In this document: positions 33,971-46,900 of the stretch, piece after piece
Numbering within the stretch: the first letter of the stretch is position 1
Layout of the letters: the number at the start of each line of letters is the position of its first letter
Origin: Micromussa lordhowensis
Taxonomy: Eukaryota > Cnidaria > Anthozoa > Scleractinia > Lobophylliidae
DNA length: 64,000 bases
Reading direction: 5' to 3'
NCBI GenBank assembly: GCA_964020085.1
Contig: OZ026599.1
Location: 31,615,625-31,679,624, forward strand
Translations under genes and position numbers: made by a program
Notes under the pieces: model-generated
Seen by the model: only the letters and a program-made list of their open reading frames with translations
What the model was told of the DNA's origin: nothing
Database searches by the model: none

Positions 33971-34921
33971 TTAGGACTGAACGGTTTTTGAATTAACGAG
34001 AAAGACCTTCCTTTTTGAACTGGATTCCGCGTCGATCGAATGCGTCTTCCTCATCACCAAATATTTCTTGAACTCTTTTTTGAATGCGCGATTCATGAAA
34101 CCATAAATGAAAGGATTGACACAACTCGAGGAGAAAATCAGCAAGCTTGAGAGAAGCGCGAGCTCACGTGGAAGTGGGGACTTGAGAAATACAGAAGCTA
34201 AGTAGATGCAATTAGCTGGCATCCAAAGACTGACAAAGCAGACGACGGTGGCACACAACGTTTTGCTGACCGTGACATCTTCCACATTGGAACTCTGCCA
34301 TGAGACATTTGCATTGTGCACCTTGACAGCTTTGTAAATTTTCCAGTAACAAAATACGATAGGAAAATACGGCAAATACATGAGAAGAGTCAAAATAGGG
34401 ATAGCGGATATATGGTAATGTATAAGGCAGAGAGCGAAACCTTGGTCTTCTTTGGCTCCCGAACTTCTGACAAATGCTGCGATAGTGGAGTAAATGATAA
34501 AGATAACCCACACGAGCGATGCTGTTGCGACAATGAATCTCTTTTTGAACGTACTTTGGTACTTGGCTGGCTTGACTATCTTGTAGTATCTGTTTATTGC
34601 CATGAGCACCATAGTGTATATGGAGATTTTCGCCAGGGAAAACTTCGTAATGGCAGAGAAATAACACAGATAAGTCCCAAACGGCCATCTGCCGGTGGCT
34701 AAGAAAACAACTGAGAGTGGCATTGTGCACAACGCTTGTAGAATGTCGCTCAAAGCCAAGGAGATGATGTAATAGTTACTTGGACAGCGCAGCCTCGGGT
34801 TTCTGTACACAGCAAAGCAGACCAAGAGATTTCCAACAAGGGAGAGAATCATCACCAGCGAAAATATGGCAGTCTCTGAAACCACAGTGGCTGTGTTTCT
34901 ATCTTCAAGGTTCTGAGTCAT
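33971..34921 (-). CDS. Class A (rhodopsin-like) GPCR, fourth member
   Basis: Intact 316-residue single-exon receptor. Landmarks: GNLLVC (TM1), LALSDIL (TM2), Cys in TYLCY before TM3, NRY, LWMP (TM6) and NPFIYGFMN (TM7). The tail is longer than in the copies at 3645 and 14547, with Ser/Lys clusters (SSSKRK) that could be phosphorylated. Residues 1 to about 74 and the TM7 region are close to the other two copies, while TM3 to TM6 and extracellular loop 2 are much more different. The start is conserved (MTQNLEDRN against MPQNLEDRN). The ligand is unknown. Confidence 0.9.
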   Translation of the reverse strand: MTQNLEDRNTATVVSETAIFSLVMILSLVGNLLVCFAVYRNPRLRCPSNYYIISLALSDILQALCTMPLSVVFLATGRWPFGTYLCYFSAITKFSLAKISIYTMVLMAINRYYKIVKPAKYQSTFKKRFIVATASLVWVIFIIYSTIAAFVRSSGAKEDQGFALCLIHYHISAIPILTLLMYLPYFPIVFCYWKIYKAVKVHNANVSWQSSNVEDVTVSKTLCATVVCFVSLWMPANCIYLASVFLKSPLPRELALLSSLLIFSSSCVNPFIYGFMNRAFKKEFKKYLVMRKTHSIDAESSSKRKVFLVNSKTVQS

Positions 34922-37527
34922 TTTTGTCTGGTGTTATCTCTTCGTATACCGAGGTTCCTTTTTTTCTAACTAGATTTGTCTCTTACACGCTTCCTCGAAA
35001 AAGTGTTTCAGCTGAAACTCAAGGTCTCGGTGTTTGTGCCTCTAAACAACCCTGGTTAAACCAGTTCCACTTCGCTGCAACACCAGTTCCAAATTTCCCG
35101 CACGCCGTTTACGATCGGAAGGCAAAAGGGAGGTGTTCGTTTGCCGTGAAATGGCAGTCTATGCGATTCATGAACTGAATTGATTTAACAGCTGCTGTAA
35201 GAGATGTTGACCAATTCAAGCTCGTAATTAATATAGTCTATTGTTTAAAAAAGGCCTGGGGTCTTTAATTAAAATTTTCAGTATATTTGAATGTACCAAA
35301 CATACTTTTTCAGTAAGGAAACTTCTGACAAAAAGAAATCAACACCCTACCCTTCACTTGTCAGGCGTTCTATTATGCTCACTATCGGCCGCTGTCATTT
35401 TCATTTTCATGTTCATCCCGGTTTCATATCCAAACAATTCGTTTTAGTCCATTTTTCGTAAATTGTTTTTCCTGATGAAACTCAAAATAATTGACTTTCT
35501 TATTTGTATTTTAAAACGGAAACCGTCTATTCCTCGTTTATCAATAACTTATAAATCAATTTTAAGATGTAAATTTGTAATAATATACTCACTCCGTTCC
35601 ACCAGTCATATAACATCTAGAAAGCTATCAAAATGGTAATGTTTCGTGTAGTATTGTGTACTGTATTAGAAGAGCTGTTGAAATAGTGGATTACAGTAAT
35701 TTAATCTAAAATATGCCCTGTGGCCATCCCTTATTACGATCTTCTCTCCCGTCACACCCGGTCTACATCTCTAAATATCTCTCCCACTAGATGATATCGC
35801 AGATTTTCTTTTTGTCTTTGGTGCCCGTGTGTATGTGTTTGTCTGAGGCAGCTTAGCCTGTGAACATGCAAGGCTCTTCGCAGGGAGATAATGCTGGAAC
35901 AAGCAAATAAACAAGTTATAGGCAAACCAATTTTTTTATTTTTTTCAAAACCTGAAGATTTCTGTCGCCTCTATCAATCAGATTAAGGGTAGAAACTGTT
36001 CGTAATATAAAAATGTCTTTTTTTATTCACGTGTAAGTGAGTTACGTAACGTGGGAAAATATATAAGGTTTAAGAACGGAGACACTGTTTTTTTCTAATT
36101 AATTGGCGATGCGATCTATCTCTATATTCTGCATCAGTGACACATTTATAGTGAGTCATGTTAATGCTTTTAATGATTTCTGCATCATATACAGTAACCT
36201 ACCAGGGAACTAAAATCATATGATTAAAGAAACAATGATTGAATTAAAAAAAAACGAAGTATACTAAAGTTATGCCAATTAATACCTCTAATGGACTAGA
36301 AGCAGCATAAATGCTATTTTTTATAGAACGATATTTAATGCCCTTTGTGTTCTAATTCAGGCACAGAGAAAACAAACATCCGTCGGCACCAGAATTGCTG
36401 ACTCTTAAGTCTTAAGAGTTTTTTGGACAAAAGGTAAATATGCCAATGGCATACAATATTAATTACTCTTAGATGTTTGCTGATCGAAATGGAAAAACGC
36501 TCAAGGCGTAACAAAGCAAATACTTCATTTTATTTTCCTTTTTCGTTTTTAATTTTGTTAGTTTTATTTGTTTATTGTTGTTTTGCTTTTTTTTCTACGA
36601 TATCACGAGTTGTAGTCGTCTCGGTGATTCCCACACTCCCTAAAAGCCGTCGGAAAACACGAGCCGTCAATGCCATCCAGTGACGTCACTACCTAAAAGC
36701 TGGGTTCTGATTGGATTGTTTTAAATGTTTGAATGATTGTTTGTTATTGTGAATCAATTTCATTTTGGATTATATTTGAAAAATGAACTTTAACAGTTTG
36801 TTACTAGCATAACATAACCTCCCCACTCCGGCCCTCCCCGCCCCCAACATAAATCATGTCCCCAATTTGCATTAGAACGGCGTTTATCGTGAATAAACTT
36901 GTTCCTGACGGGAAAAATTCCATCGCAATACTCACTTTGTGTAACCAACACCGGAGCTGTGCACTAGCACTACCAAGGCTTTGTCACCATTTCAAACTGT
37001 TCTTCAATAACAAAATTAAAGTCGATTGTGTCAAAGATTTGATTGAGAAAAAAATGTGTCGTATCCCTTAAGAGCAATTCACAGCCAACCGTATATAACG
37101 AGTTACTTTGGTCAGCTAGTTACAGCTTGTGAGTTGTCAACCTTGAAAATGTTTTCATTTGTCCAGCTAAATCTCAGTGAAAACTCGATATTTAAAGTTT
37201 GACCTTTGTCTGGCAGGCCGAATCTTGAAAATTCAGTATTCTACAATTGCAGTATCTGATTAGGCAAACATTGAATTGTATTCATAATTAAGCATTTGGC
37301 AGTTAAAACTTTAAAAGTACCTTTTTTTAATTTTATCTACTGATGCAGTGTAAATATGGGGATCTGGTAGCCGTGTTTGTCGCTTTGACATGTAAGTATC
37401 TTCCAGTAACATTTCTTTTTTTGTGAGCAAGCTTGATGCTTGTGTTCAGCTAGTTGTCGAGTCCAACGTTAACGTCACAATTATCAGAAAGGGCGTAACA
37501 AACCTTCCAGTTATAGTGTGTGAGTAA
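34922..37527. other. Intergenic, no gene seen
   Basis: Contains the presumed upstream region of the minus-strand GPCR at 33971-34921. No further supported gene or repeat. Confidence 0.4.
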
Positions 37528-37531
37528 TTAA

Positions 37532-37955
37532 AGTGCCTATAACCCCAGAATTTTTTTTTGGCTAAGATGAAACTTAGACAAACACACAAAACGAATTTGC
37601 CAAAATTTTCGGTTTGTGATATTTTTAAGGGCTTTAAAAATTAACATAAAGTAGCTGAAATTTGAAACATGACCGAGCTAGCGAGGAGCCTGGGTCTATT
37701 ACTGGGTTGACGTCACAGTCTGTTTTGCATGCATGTTTATAAAGAGTTAATGCTATGTAAATGAATATGTGACGTCAACCCAGGAATATACCCAGACCCC
37801 TCACCAGCTCGGTCATAACACAAAAGATATCAAATTTCAACTACTTTCTGTTAATTTTTAAAGCCCTTAAAAATATCACAAACCGAACCATTTTTTTTTG
37901 TGTGTTTGTCTAAGTTTCATCTTAGCGAAAAAAAAAATCTGGGGTTATAGGCACT
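37532..37955. mobile_element. piggyBac-type foldback MITE with TTAA target sites
   Basis: 424-bp element, AGTGCCTATAACCCC at the left and its complement at the right, flanked by TTAA at 37528-37531 and 37956-37959. The arms pair over about 200 bp with mismatches, so almost the whole element is an inverted repeat. No coding capacity. Confidence 0.85.
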
Positions 37956-37959
37956 TTAA

Positions 37960-39971
37960 GGGTCAGTCATTTGGTGCGAGGTACCAAATTGTAGAAGTCA
38001 TGCCGGATTGGACGTCCAGAATGTTGAATTCTGCATGCAGAATATTCAGTGAAATTTGGCAACAGAATGTGGCATGCGAATATTAAAATTTCAATACTCC
38101 ACAATTTACATGTAATTACCTCATCGTGAATTTCTAGGACAGAAATACAACAAGTGAAATGACATAGCTTATCTTGTACCTCACCTGGAATGGGAATGCT
38201 CTAAACTCCGTCTTTTACTTTCACTAGTTCCTTTTCGAAGTAATTATAGTATACTGCCCTGCTTTCTATTTTGGGCAAAGGTTGGCTCTTAAAAGCAAAA
38301 ACTACACTTCCTCGCCTTGAGAATTTCTTTCAAAATGTACTCTGGACAAAATGTACTCTGGACGAATTTTAACATATCCGAGTCATACATATATCTTTGT
38401 TTTATTTGCATCATTTTTTTTGCAGAAAGGGGATTTCAAAGATTTTTTTTTTTCAAAATTAGAGACAAAGAAACAAGACCCAGACATATATTTGTATAAA
38501 CGAGCTGTTAGTTCCAACTCTCAAGTTTAATTCTTTAAGAACTTTTCATTAGAAACTCTCAGTTCACCATGGGGTTTGCATACAATATTTGCAATGCCCT
38601 GACAATTCTACGGCTTATAAGTAAAGTTATTGCTGCACTCTCATTCCCTAGCACATTCATTTCCTAGTATTCTTCATTCCTTTCCTCCCTGGCGCTGAAG
38701 AACTCAAAGGATTGGCATGTTGCCTTACTGTACTAGAAAATTCCCACAACAAATATCACATTAAACTAAGGAAAATTGTTACAGAGAATTGTGGAGTTTG
38801 GAAATATTTTAAATTACTTTTTGTTGTTGTTCAGTTATGGTCTAAACTTGTCGCGTACTGACTTAAAAAACAAGGCATGTTACTGACTGTCCGAGGCTTT
38901 CTCGAATGGAATCAATGTGATGCCTAACATTTAACAATTTACTATCTTACAACTTGTTTCAATACAGATATTTCAAAGAATACTTTCTATCTGTGAGAAC
39001 CTTTGACCAACACATTATTATGTGATGGATAAAGGGCATATGTTCAGCAAACGGTTAAAAAGGGACGGAATAACTAGTTTAATAAGATTGAAAAAGGAAG
39101 CGATAACTAAATATGGTTATACCAATAACTACCTGTTTACATCCTACAGGAACTGTCTTCTATTCTATTAAACATTTCTTTCATTTTCAAATCTCTATTA
39201 ATTTAATTCAAATTCTTATAAAAACTAAATGATGTTTCTTATTACTGAATGTACTCCTTTGTTTTGGAAGGTCAATTTTCTGTTTTTGGTGAGTTATGTG
39301 CTATAGTGGTTAATTGTAAAGTTCATAACTCAATTTCTAGCTTTCCTACCTCCCCCTCCCCTCCGAGCCACTTCCCCATCTCGTAAAGAGCAGAAAATAA
39401 AATTGAAAACACGCTAAAGAAAACACGACAGAGAAAATGAAAGGTAAAAACACAGACGACCAAACAACCAGCAAAAAAAGGACAAAAAATAGTGGGAATA
39501 AAAAAAGATAAGTAAAAGGGGCAGGCACTCGTAAATGTAAACGATCTAAGAAAGGATAATAAATATGGATATCAAATGGTGAATAGTGATATAAGGAAAA
39601 AATTCACGCGCGTTTTGTCCAAATAGACCTTTTCAAGGTTAATTTTTCTCATTTGCCAACGTAATTCGGGCTAAAACTACAAAATTGCTCACATAGATGC
39701 TAGATTATATTGTGATACATATGAGAAAAGTTAACAATGAAAATGGGTATTCTAATAATTTCCCCCACTTAAAGGTTCGAGAAACTGTCAGAATTTTGAA
39801 ATTATTTCCTTATTTGAAAAGGATACCATTTGATTCCTTTTAATATCATGGGTGACAAATTAAGCTAACCATCGTGTAGCAATGTTGTAATTTCATATGT
39901 GAAATTATCAATTAACGTACACATTTCGCGCCAAAATTAGGAGTTATTTGTCAACCATGATAACATACTAC
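37960..39971. other. Intergenic, no gene seen
   Basis: AT-rich, with no supported feature. Confidence 0.4.
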
Positions 39972-39974
39972 TAA

Positions 39975-40133
39975 GGCCGTGTTCTATTGGGATCAACCGT
40001 TTCAACCTGGTTGGAGGCTGGTTGAAAAGGTTGATCAACCAAACCAACCGAAACAAGTTTTTCCCCAATAGAACACGAAAAAACCCAACCAGCCCATCGA
40101 ACCAGAAATGGTTGATCCCAATAGAACACGACC
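39975..40133. mobile_element. Harbinger-type MITE with TAA target sites
   Basis: 159-bp element with ends GGCCGTGTTCTATTGGGATC and the complement (one mismatch), flanked by TAA at 39972-39974 and 40134-40136. A 3-bp TAA duplication with GG-start ends fits PIF/Harbinger. Confidence 0.75.
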
Positions 40134-40136
40134 TAA

Positions 40137-40862
40137 ATCGTGCTACATCTATTCTGAATTCTAAAATTACCCTGTTCATGAACTATCTTAAGACGAGTCT
40201 CCTAAACGAGACATTGCGCAAAGGTCTTACAGCTATACAACTTAGAAAAAAAAACACAAACTCGCCTGGAGCTTTTACCGAATATAAAATAACGCTACTT
40301 TCCTTCCCGCAAAAGAGATGCAAAAGCTATGTGCGTAGCTGCATGAGCAGCGTAAACATTGATTAAATTAACGCTATAATTTTGACGGCGGCATTCCTGT
40401 CTTGTCTCCTGTACACTTCTTGTGGCTCCGTTACATTTGGACAAGCTCGAGTCTCCAGCCGCTGGAGCGAGTAGCAAGACTTGACAGTAACATAATCGCA
40501 CTGTAATGTCCACTTTTCGGCTGATCACTGGGTTATATCCAAGTGGACGATGCATTTAACGTTAGCATTTGAATTCTCCTTGTATGTACTTCTGTTTTCA
40601 TAACTGTCTTTCTAATTAGCCTTGGCAGAAATTAAATTTCGGTCAACAAATTGACTCTCCCGTAAATTCGGAAGTTAAAATCGCTGCTGAGAATGGAAAC
40701 ATTAAATAAAGAACAATGGATGCGGGAGTGTTTGGGACGAGCATATGTACTACAACTTCTCTCTTGAACACTGAAGACGAAGCGAAGAGCGTCTTATTCA
40801 GTTGTGAAATCGACGAAATGCATTGTGCTTCCACGTGACCTGGTACTCTTATCCTGATTGGT
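40137..40862. other. Non-coding; start of the DOCK 3' UTR at its right side
   Basis: The stop codon of the DOCK gene is at 40863-40865 on the minus strand, so its 3' UTR lies here. No clear poly-A signal was found. Confidence 0.4.
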
Positions 40863-40913
40863 TTACACCCCAAGTGACGACAGACTGCTTGACGATGTTA
40901 CGGTGGCGATAAC
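40863..40913 (-). CDS. DOCK terminal coding exon V (51 nt)
   Basis: The acceptor CTCTGTTTTCAG is followed by [16 protein letters not shown] and TAA, in phase with the exon at 41727-41865. DOCK9 ends with a similar 'TSSSSVV'. The last three residues (L-G-V) could form a class II PDZ ligand; that is inference. Confidence 0.75.
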   Translation of the reverse strand, partial: VIATVTSSSSLSSLGV

Positions 40914-43900
40914 CTGAAAACAGAGGGAATGTAACATGTCAAGTACGACACAGAGTAGTTGCCGATAACTACAGTAACTGTGTGAGGAGGGTTATTACGA
41001 AAAGGCGGCAAAGCCGACACGAAGTCAATAAGGATAAATTGATCAATATTATATGTAAATACGTAAATACGTATGTTGTAAACATGTAATTTGTTTACCC
41101 ACGGAACATCAAGGAGTTCACAAGAACTCGTTCAGAAATGTCCGTGCATTCCAGGATCGAATTGGAATTTGGAAACGTTGGTTTTTGAGGGGAGGGAAAA
41201 ACCGGAGTACCCGGAGAAAAAACTCTCGGAGCAGAGTAGAGAACCAAAAACAAACTCAACCCACATATGACGCCGGGTCCGGGAATCGAACCCGGGCCAC
41301 ATTGGTGGGAGGCGAGCGCTCTCACGACTGCGCCATCCCTGCTCCCCTATTTTAGACCTTGCCTAACGTGAACAACAAATTGTATTAGCTTAAGACTTAA
41401 GATATATTCTCAGTGAGTGATTGAAGTACTGATTGATAGAGCGGTTTTCAACGGAACGTCGAAAAACCAAAACCAATGTAAATACTCTAGCCAATCACAA
41501 AGGACACAGACAATACAATAAACCAATAACTTGCAGCTGACGAAAACGCGGGAAAACGTCCGCGAGCGAGTCACGATTGGTTTAGGTTTTACTTTTGATT
41601 GGATGAAAAAGTGGCGCGAAGTTCAGTTTTGCGCAAGTCCTGTAGCGTAGTTGATGCAGAGCCAATTGCTTTTCGATAATGAAATGAAAACCGCTCAGAA
41701 TACTCTATAGTAATTAGACAACACACCTCGTCTCCAATGTACTTGGCGAGCTGTGTCTTGAGGTGGGCGTATTTTTCTTTCAAGTCTTCCTGGTACATTC
41801 TTTGATCTTCCTTAATTAACTGATCATTTATGTCCAAAGCTTTACCGCAACACCCAAGAAATTCTCTGAAACATTGCAAAAAGAAGATTGAGGTCTTAAA
41901 AACAAACAAACAAAAAAACGGCCACACAAATAACTGCAGACTTTAAGTGGGTTAAAAAATCAAAGAAATAACGAATATTGAGTTAGGGATCTCAAATTGT
42001 TTTAAAAGCACTACTTTGCGTAACTAACAAGAAAGGGAAAAAATATGAAACAGACAAACAAACGAATGAATAAAAGAAAATAAAAATAGGTTGGGAATTT
42101 TCTTTGATTCATGTTTAACTGACTTCATATTTTTTCGATTCAAAATACCTGTAAACTTGTTGAAGCTTTTCGATGTGTTTATGAGGATGTAATGTCAAAA
42201 CAGACTTGTCCAGGAATGATTGAGCGTACGCCAGAGGGCCAGCATTTACCTGTAGAGTGATGCAATCAAGAGACAATTGTTGATTTAAGTAACGTGACAT
42301 CTAAAAACTGCATTTAGCGAGAGAACGAATATCGACGGCTATTAACAAAGATAAAAAAACTAAAAAAACTAAACTCATACTGTCTTTTGATCACAAATGT
42401 AATGCTATTGGGCTTATTTCGACTCGAGTGCGCTTTCTTCGAATTTTACTCCACATCCCATGCTTTTAACGTTATTCCTTGCATTCCATACCTGCACACT
42501 AACACTGCCTTGTAAGACAAGCTGAAGTTTCTTCATGTCGGGAGGATTTTGATTGATCACGTTGTTTAGCTCTTTGACTTTATTTTGCATCTCGTCGAAA
42601 GCCACCTAAAATTAACAAACAACGAGATAATTACAGTGTGGCCGAGAGGTTTTATAGGGTGCCAAACAAAACACTATATTTGTTCTTAGTAGTCTCGCGT
42701 TCAGTCCCTCAAGCGTTATGTAAAACCTCCCACAAGTTGGGTGTTTTGTATTTGCATTAGTATTTTTTTTACTTAGTATCCTCGGTTGGTGGGTCGGTGC
42801 CAAATACTCTCACAGTTGACTTAACTACTTGTTATCGCTATTATTATTATTATTATTTATTTTTTTTTTTAACAATAGTTTACAGCGAATGCTGCCGGGT
42901 GGTCAGAACGTATCGAAGTGAATAATACAACACCAATAATGAACATGTAGTAACCGGTTTAGAGCGGTTTTCAACTGTCGAAAGTAATCAGGCAATTACT
43001 TTGGGTTTAGCTTTACTACGGTTTGAGATTAGCTGAGTAGTCTAATTGCAGGGTTGCCACCCATCACAATCTAAAAAGTTCCCTGACTTTTCTCCGACTT
43101 TTCACTGACCACTGAATTAGCTTGGTGAATAATAAAAAAGAGCAAAAAACACCAGCTAAAACTACTGTTCCAGCATGCGTCAAATCGATCATTTTAAATG
43201 ATGCTTTTCTGAAAGAAAAAATTATTCCCTGACTTTTCACCGACTTCAACAAACATCTAAGATTTTCCCTGACCTTTTACAAAATTCCCTGACTTTTCCC
43301 TGACCTTAAAAACTTATTGTGTTTCCTTGACTTTTCCCTGACCATGGCAACCCTAAATTAGTAAGTAATTGCTTTGGTAATGGTTTTACGACACTCGATT
43401 GAGTAATACATGCAGGAACAGATTTCTCGCACGAAGCAATTTATTGCCTCACCTCAACTGGCGTGAGCTCGTACTGCTCCTCTTGCACAACAAGGATTCG
43501 CTTCTTTACATAAGGAAAGGTATTCGATGCTGAAAAGCGGATTCAAAAGAGGAAAAAAAGTATGTATTTTTAAAGGAATCTAAGTAAAGTACCTAAAGAA
43601 AAGTATTTAGACCTCATTGTACTTTTTGGTATGCTCAAGCACTTTACATCAAGGGGAAATAAATTGAATTGAATTGAACTGAATCGGTGACATATTAGAC
43701 AAGTTCGGTCGAGGCGTCGAGCCATGGTCCGTGTTCATTGAGCCAAAATACCCATGGGAACACCAAACGAGGTGGGTAAATACCGCACCCAAATTCAACC
43801 AAGTGACCATGATATCGTAGGATATGAGCAAAGTAGATACGGGTTCTGACTGGCTAATTATACTTTTCGAGCGCAAGCAATTTGTCGAAGGCATAACTAC

Positions 43901-46900
43901 ACAGTGACCGCTACAATAGTAGAATTTAACCAGCTTACTTGTCAAGATCGTTTTTCTCTTGCATTGTTCCGTCAGACTTCCATGCGCCTTACCGCTGACC
44001 GTAAACGGCGTTTCGTAGAGGAATCGTCTGATGTTGTTGTTTAGTTCAAATAAGGTCGGTCTGAGTTCCAGCTCCTCATCGTCAAAATAGGGCTGAACAT
44101 AAGTTATCTACAGACGATAACAAAAGAAATGTAAATATTTCAATTACAATTTACTTTTGACAACATGAGAATTTAAATTTGATTTTTTTCCGGGCACGTT
44201 GACATGATTCGTCGTTACTTCATTTTTCGTAAACAACAACAACAACAACAACAACAAGGAAAAACGCTCTAAGTTAATAACTACGCCTATTCAGGATAAA
44301 CATAAAAATACAAATTTTCCTTTGGTATCACTCTTAAACTTTCAACCAGAAAACATGTCCGAGGTAAAGATTTCCTGTTTGTCTGTTATGTTGATCTTAA
44401 AAGGACAGATAGTGTTTATCTCTTTGGGACACGGAACGACTAAATAATCATGGATGCAAAAAGAACGTCTTCATATGTATTCTTGTGTGCAAATCATACC
44501 TGAATGTGACCGATCTTTGAATCCAATGTTTCTGGATGTACCTTAGAAGAAAACAAAAATATGCCATAAGACGTAATGCACGAGGCCATTTTGGTGTACG
44601 ATTGCGTGCCATTATCAAAATATTAAACATTACGTTTGCAAACAAGATACAGAAAGACAAGGCAAGAATACAAATAAAACAATGGAAAGTGTGAGAGCCA
44701 CCTTAGCAGACTCCATGATGAGTTTGACACTATCTCTGCCATGTTTTCTGGAGTACATTGCTTCTAGTCTGTGCGAAATCTCCGCCAAGCCAGTGATCTT
44801 TGGTTCTTTGTAGATAAACTCCTTACCATCATCGTCGCCGAACATCTGAAAAAACGATAGAGGCAACAACAACAAAAAAACCGTTTTAGAAAACGTTCAT
44901 GTACGCTGTGATCCACGAAAAGAAAATGGACGACATTCCGGTGACGACAACAAATTAATTTAAAGAGAACCTCCACTCTTAAATTGACCGTCTCAAATTT
45001 TACTGGACAAGGTGAAAATAATATTCAAGAGTAACAAAAATTGAGTTAAGGTTATTGCCTATTTTCGCTTTTAAATTTCCCGCGCACCGCCATCTTGGAT
45101 TTTGTGACGTCATTTGGTTGCCGCTAATGTTAGGAAGCAGAGCATCTTTTGTGTGAAACATTGGGCAACCGTATGACGTCATATCCAAGATGGCGGCACG
45201 CAGGAAATTTAAAAGCAAATAGAGGTGATAGGCAAACCCTGTTTTGCTGACACTGATTCCTCATCGCTGGGCTTTCAACCGAAATTTGACATAAGACAGT
45301 ATTTCCTACAAGTTAACATCCTTTTGCTTTAAGAGTGGAGGTTTCCTTTAAGTTGCGTTGGTACACAGGTTCAAGGAAACAGAGACTTGAAAATAAACAC
45401 GATTAAAGACGCACTTCAATGGACCAGTTACCTGTCCAAAGAAAGCAACCCTGAAGTATTTTCCAAGAAGTCTTTTTCCAGTTCCCATCACATCAACAAC
45501 CTTCTTGTACGCTTTGGCCAGGCTCTCGTACGCATTGGAGAGACGCTGAATCAGAAAATTACAAATGACACATAAGTGAACAATCATTCATTAGGAAGTC
45601 AACAACAACATCAACAAGGTTTATTTGTACCGTAAAAGTAACTAGCTGATTAAACAATGTATGAATTAAAAATACAAACTTTAGCTGGTCCTCCAAAATA
45701 ACTAAAACGCTAAACTAGTTGCAGTCGGTTATCAATCAAACGAGATTGTACGAATCCTACTTTTGATGGAAACTGGCGCTAAGTAAATAACACTTCGTGA
45801 ACTTGCTCATTTCAGTGTATGCCTACAAGCCTGTGAGGAACGTATTTTGCATGATGGCCAATTCTTTTGGTTGATCATTCCAGACATGGGAGGCACACAT
45901 CCACTCACCAGAAAGTCTCTCTCCTGTTCGTAGATGGGAATTGCCAGTTTGAACACCTCACCCATCACTTCATATCGCTCAGCGCGCTCAAGAAACTTGC
46001 CGCACTGCTCCAGCAAATCTACCAAGTGTCGCTAATCAGAGAAAAAATAATAAAAAATGTCAACAAATAAACAACGGAGATACTAAGAAAAACGAAGATC
46101 CCTTAAACAAAACAAGCCAAACGTACCACTGTGTATCGCTGCTCCATAGTCATTCCCTCGTCAGTCTTCATTACGCTCTCGTCCGCTACAACATTCGGCG
46201 AAACTTTAGCAAACGCCGCGCAACCTCCTTGATAAAGACCTGAAATATCAAAAAACAAGCATAAGATGTTGAGCCTTCGACGATTTAATTTAAGGTGACA
46301 CCTCTTTAAAAGAAGAAGTATTACAAAATTTCTCGGTCTTCATCCAGTTGGTAATCAGATTATGTATATTGGAAAAATGCAATAAAAAAATAGGGGTCAC
46401 GTGCTCGTTTTTGCAAAGCATGGATGGCCTTTATAGCAACCGACGAGGTTGTCATTACGTAACCTTAGTTAGCAGAAAGGGGCACTAGAAATTCTAAGAA
46501 AAGTACCGATTGGATAAATTTATTCGAGAAATTAAACAAAATAAACCCTGAACTTACATTTTTAAACCACGTTCGTTAAACAGGAGTTACGATTATACTA
46601 CAAACTTAAGAATTCTCCGCGTGCGCGCATACCTAGCACTACCTAAAGACGTGTTCGTTACAGTATTCAAATCAACATGTTTTTAAGCAGAATTTTAAAC
46701 TTTTCTTCAAATCGAGATATATTGTACATAAACTTGTGCAATTTAAATTCATGCATTAAAAAGTGGGGGTCACTGTGCTCGATTAAGAGAAAAGGAGCAT
46801 TTATTTCGCTGTGGAGCTTAACTTGAGAGAAATCTCTTACATTTTGTACGCACACGCGCTCATGTGCGCGCACTTATGACGCGAAAATCGTGCGCAGTAC

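Noticed and set aside
34212..34730. 172-residue minus-strand frame inside the GPCR gene
   Set aside because: Out-of-frame shadow of the receptor on the same strand; the same happens at 4168-4353, 14717-15019 and 15070-15255.
36477..36683. 68-residue hydrophobic plus-strand frame
   Set aside because: The hydrophobic run comes from T-rich DNA, and no start context or conservation can be argued.
41589..41927. 112-residue minus-strand frame as a separate gene
   Set aside because: It is the DOCK exon 41727-41865 read through its splice sites into intron and MITE sequence.
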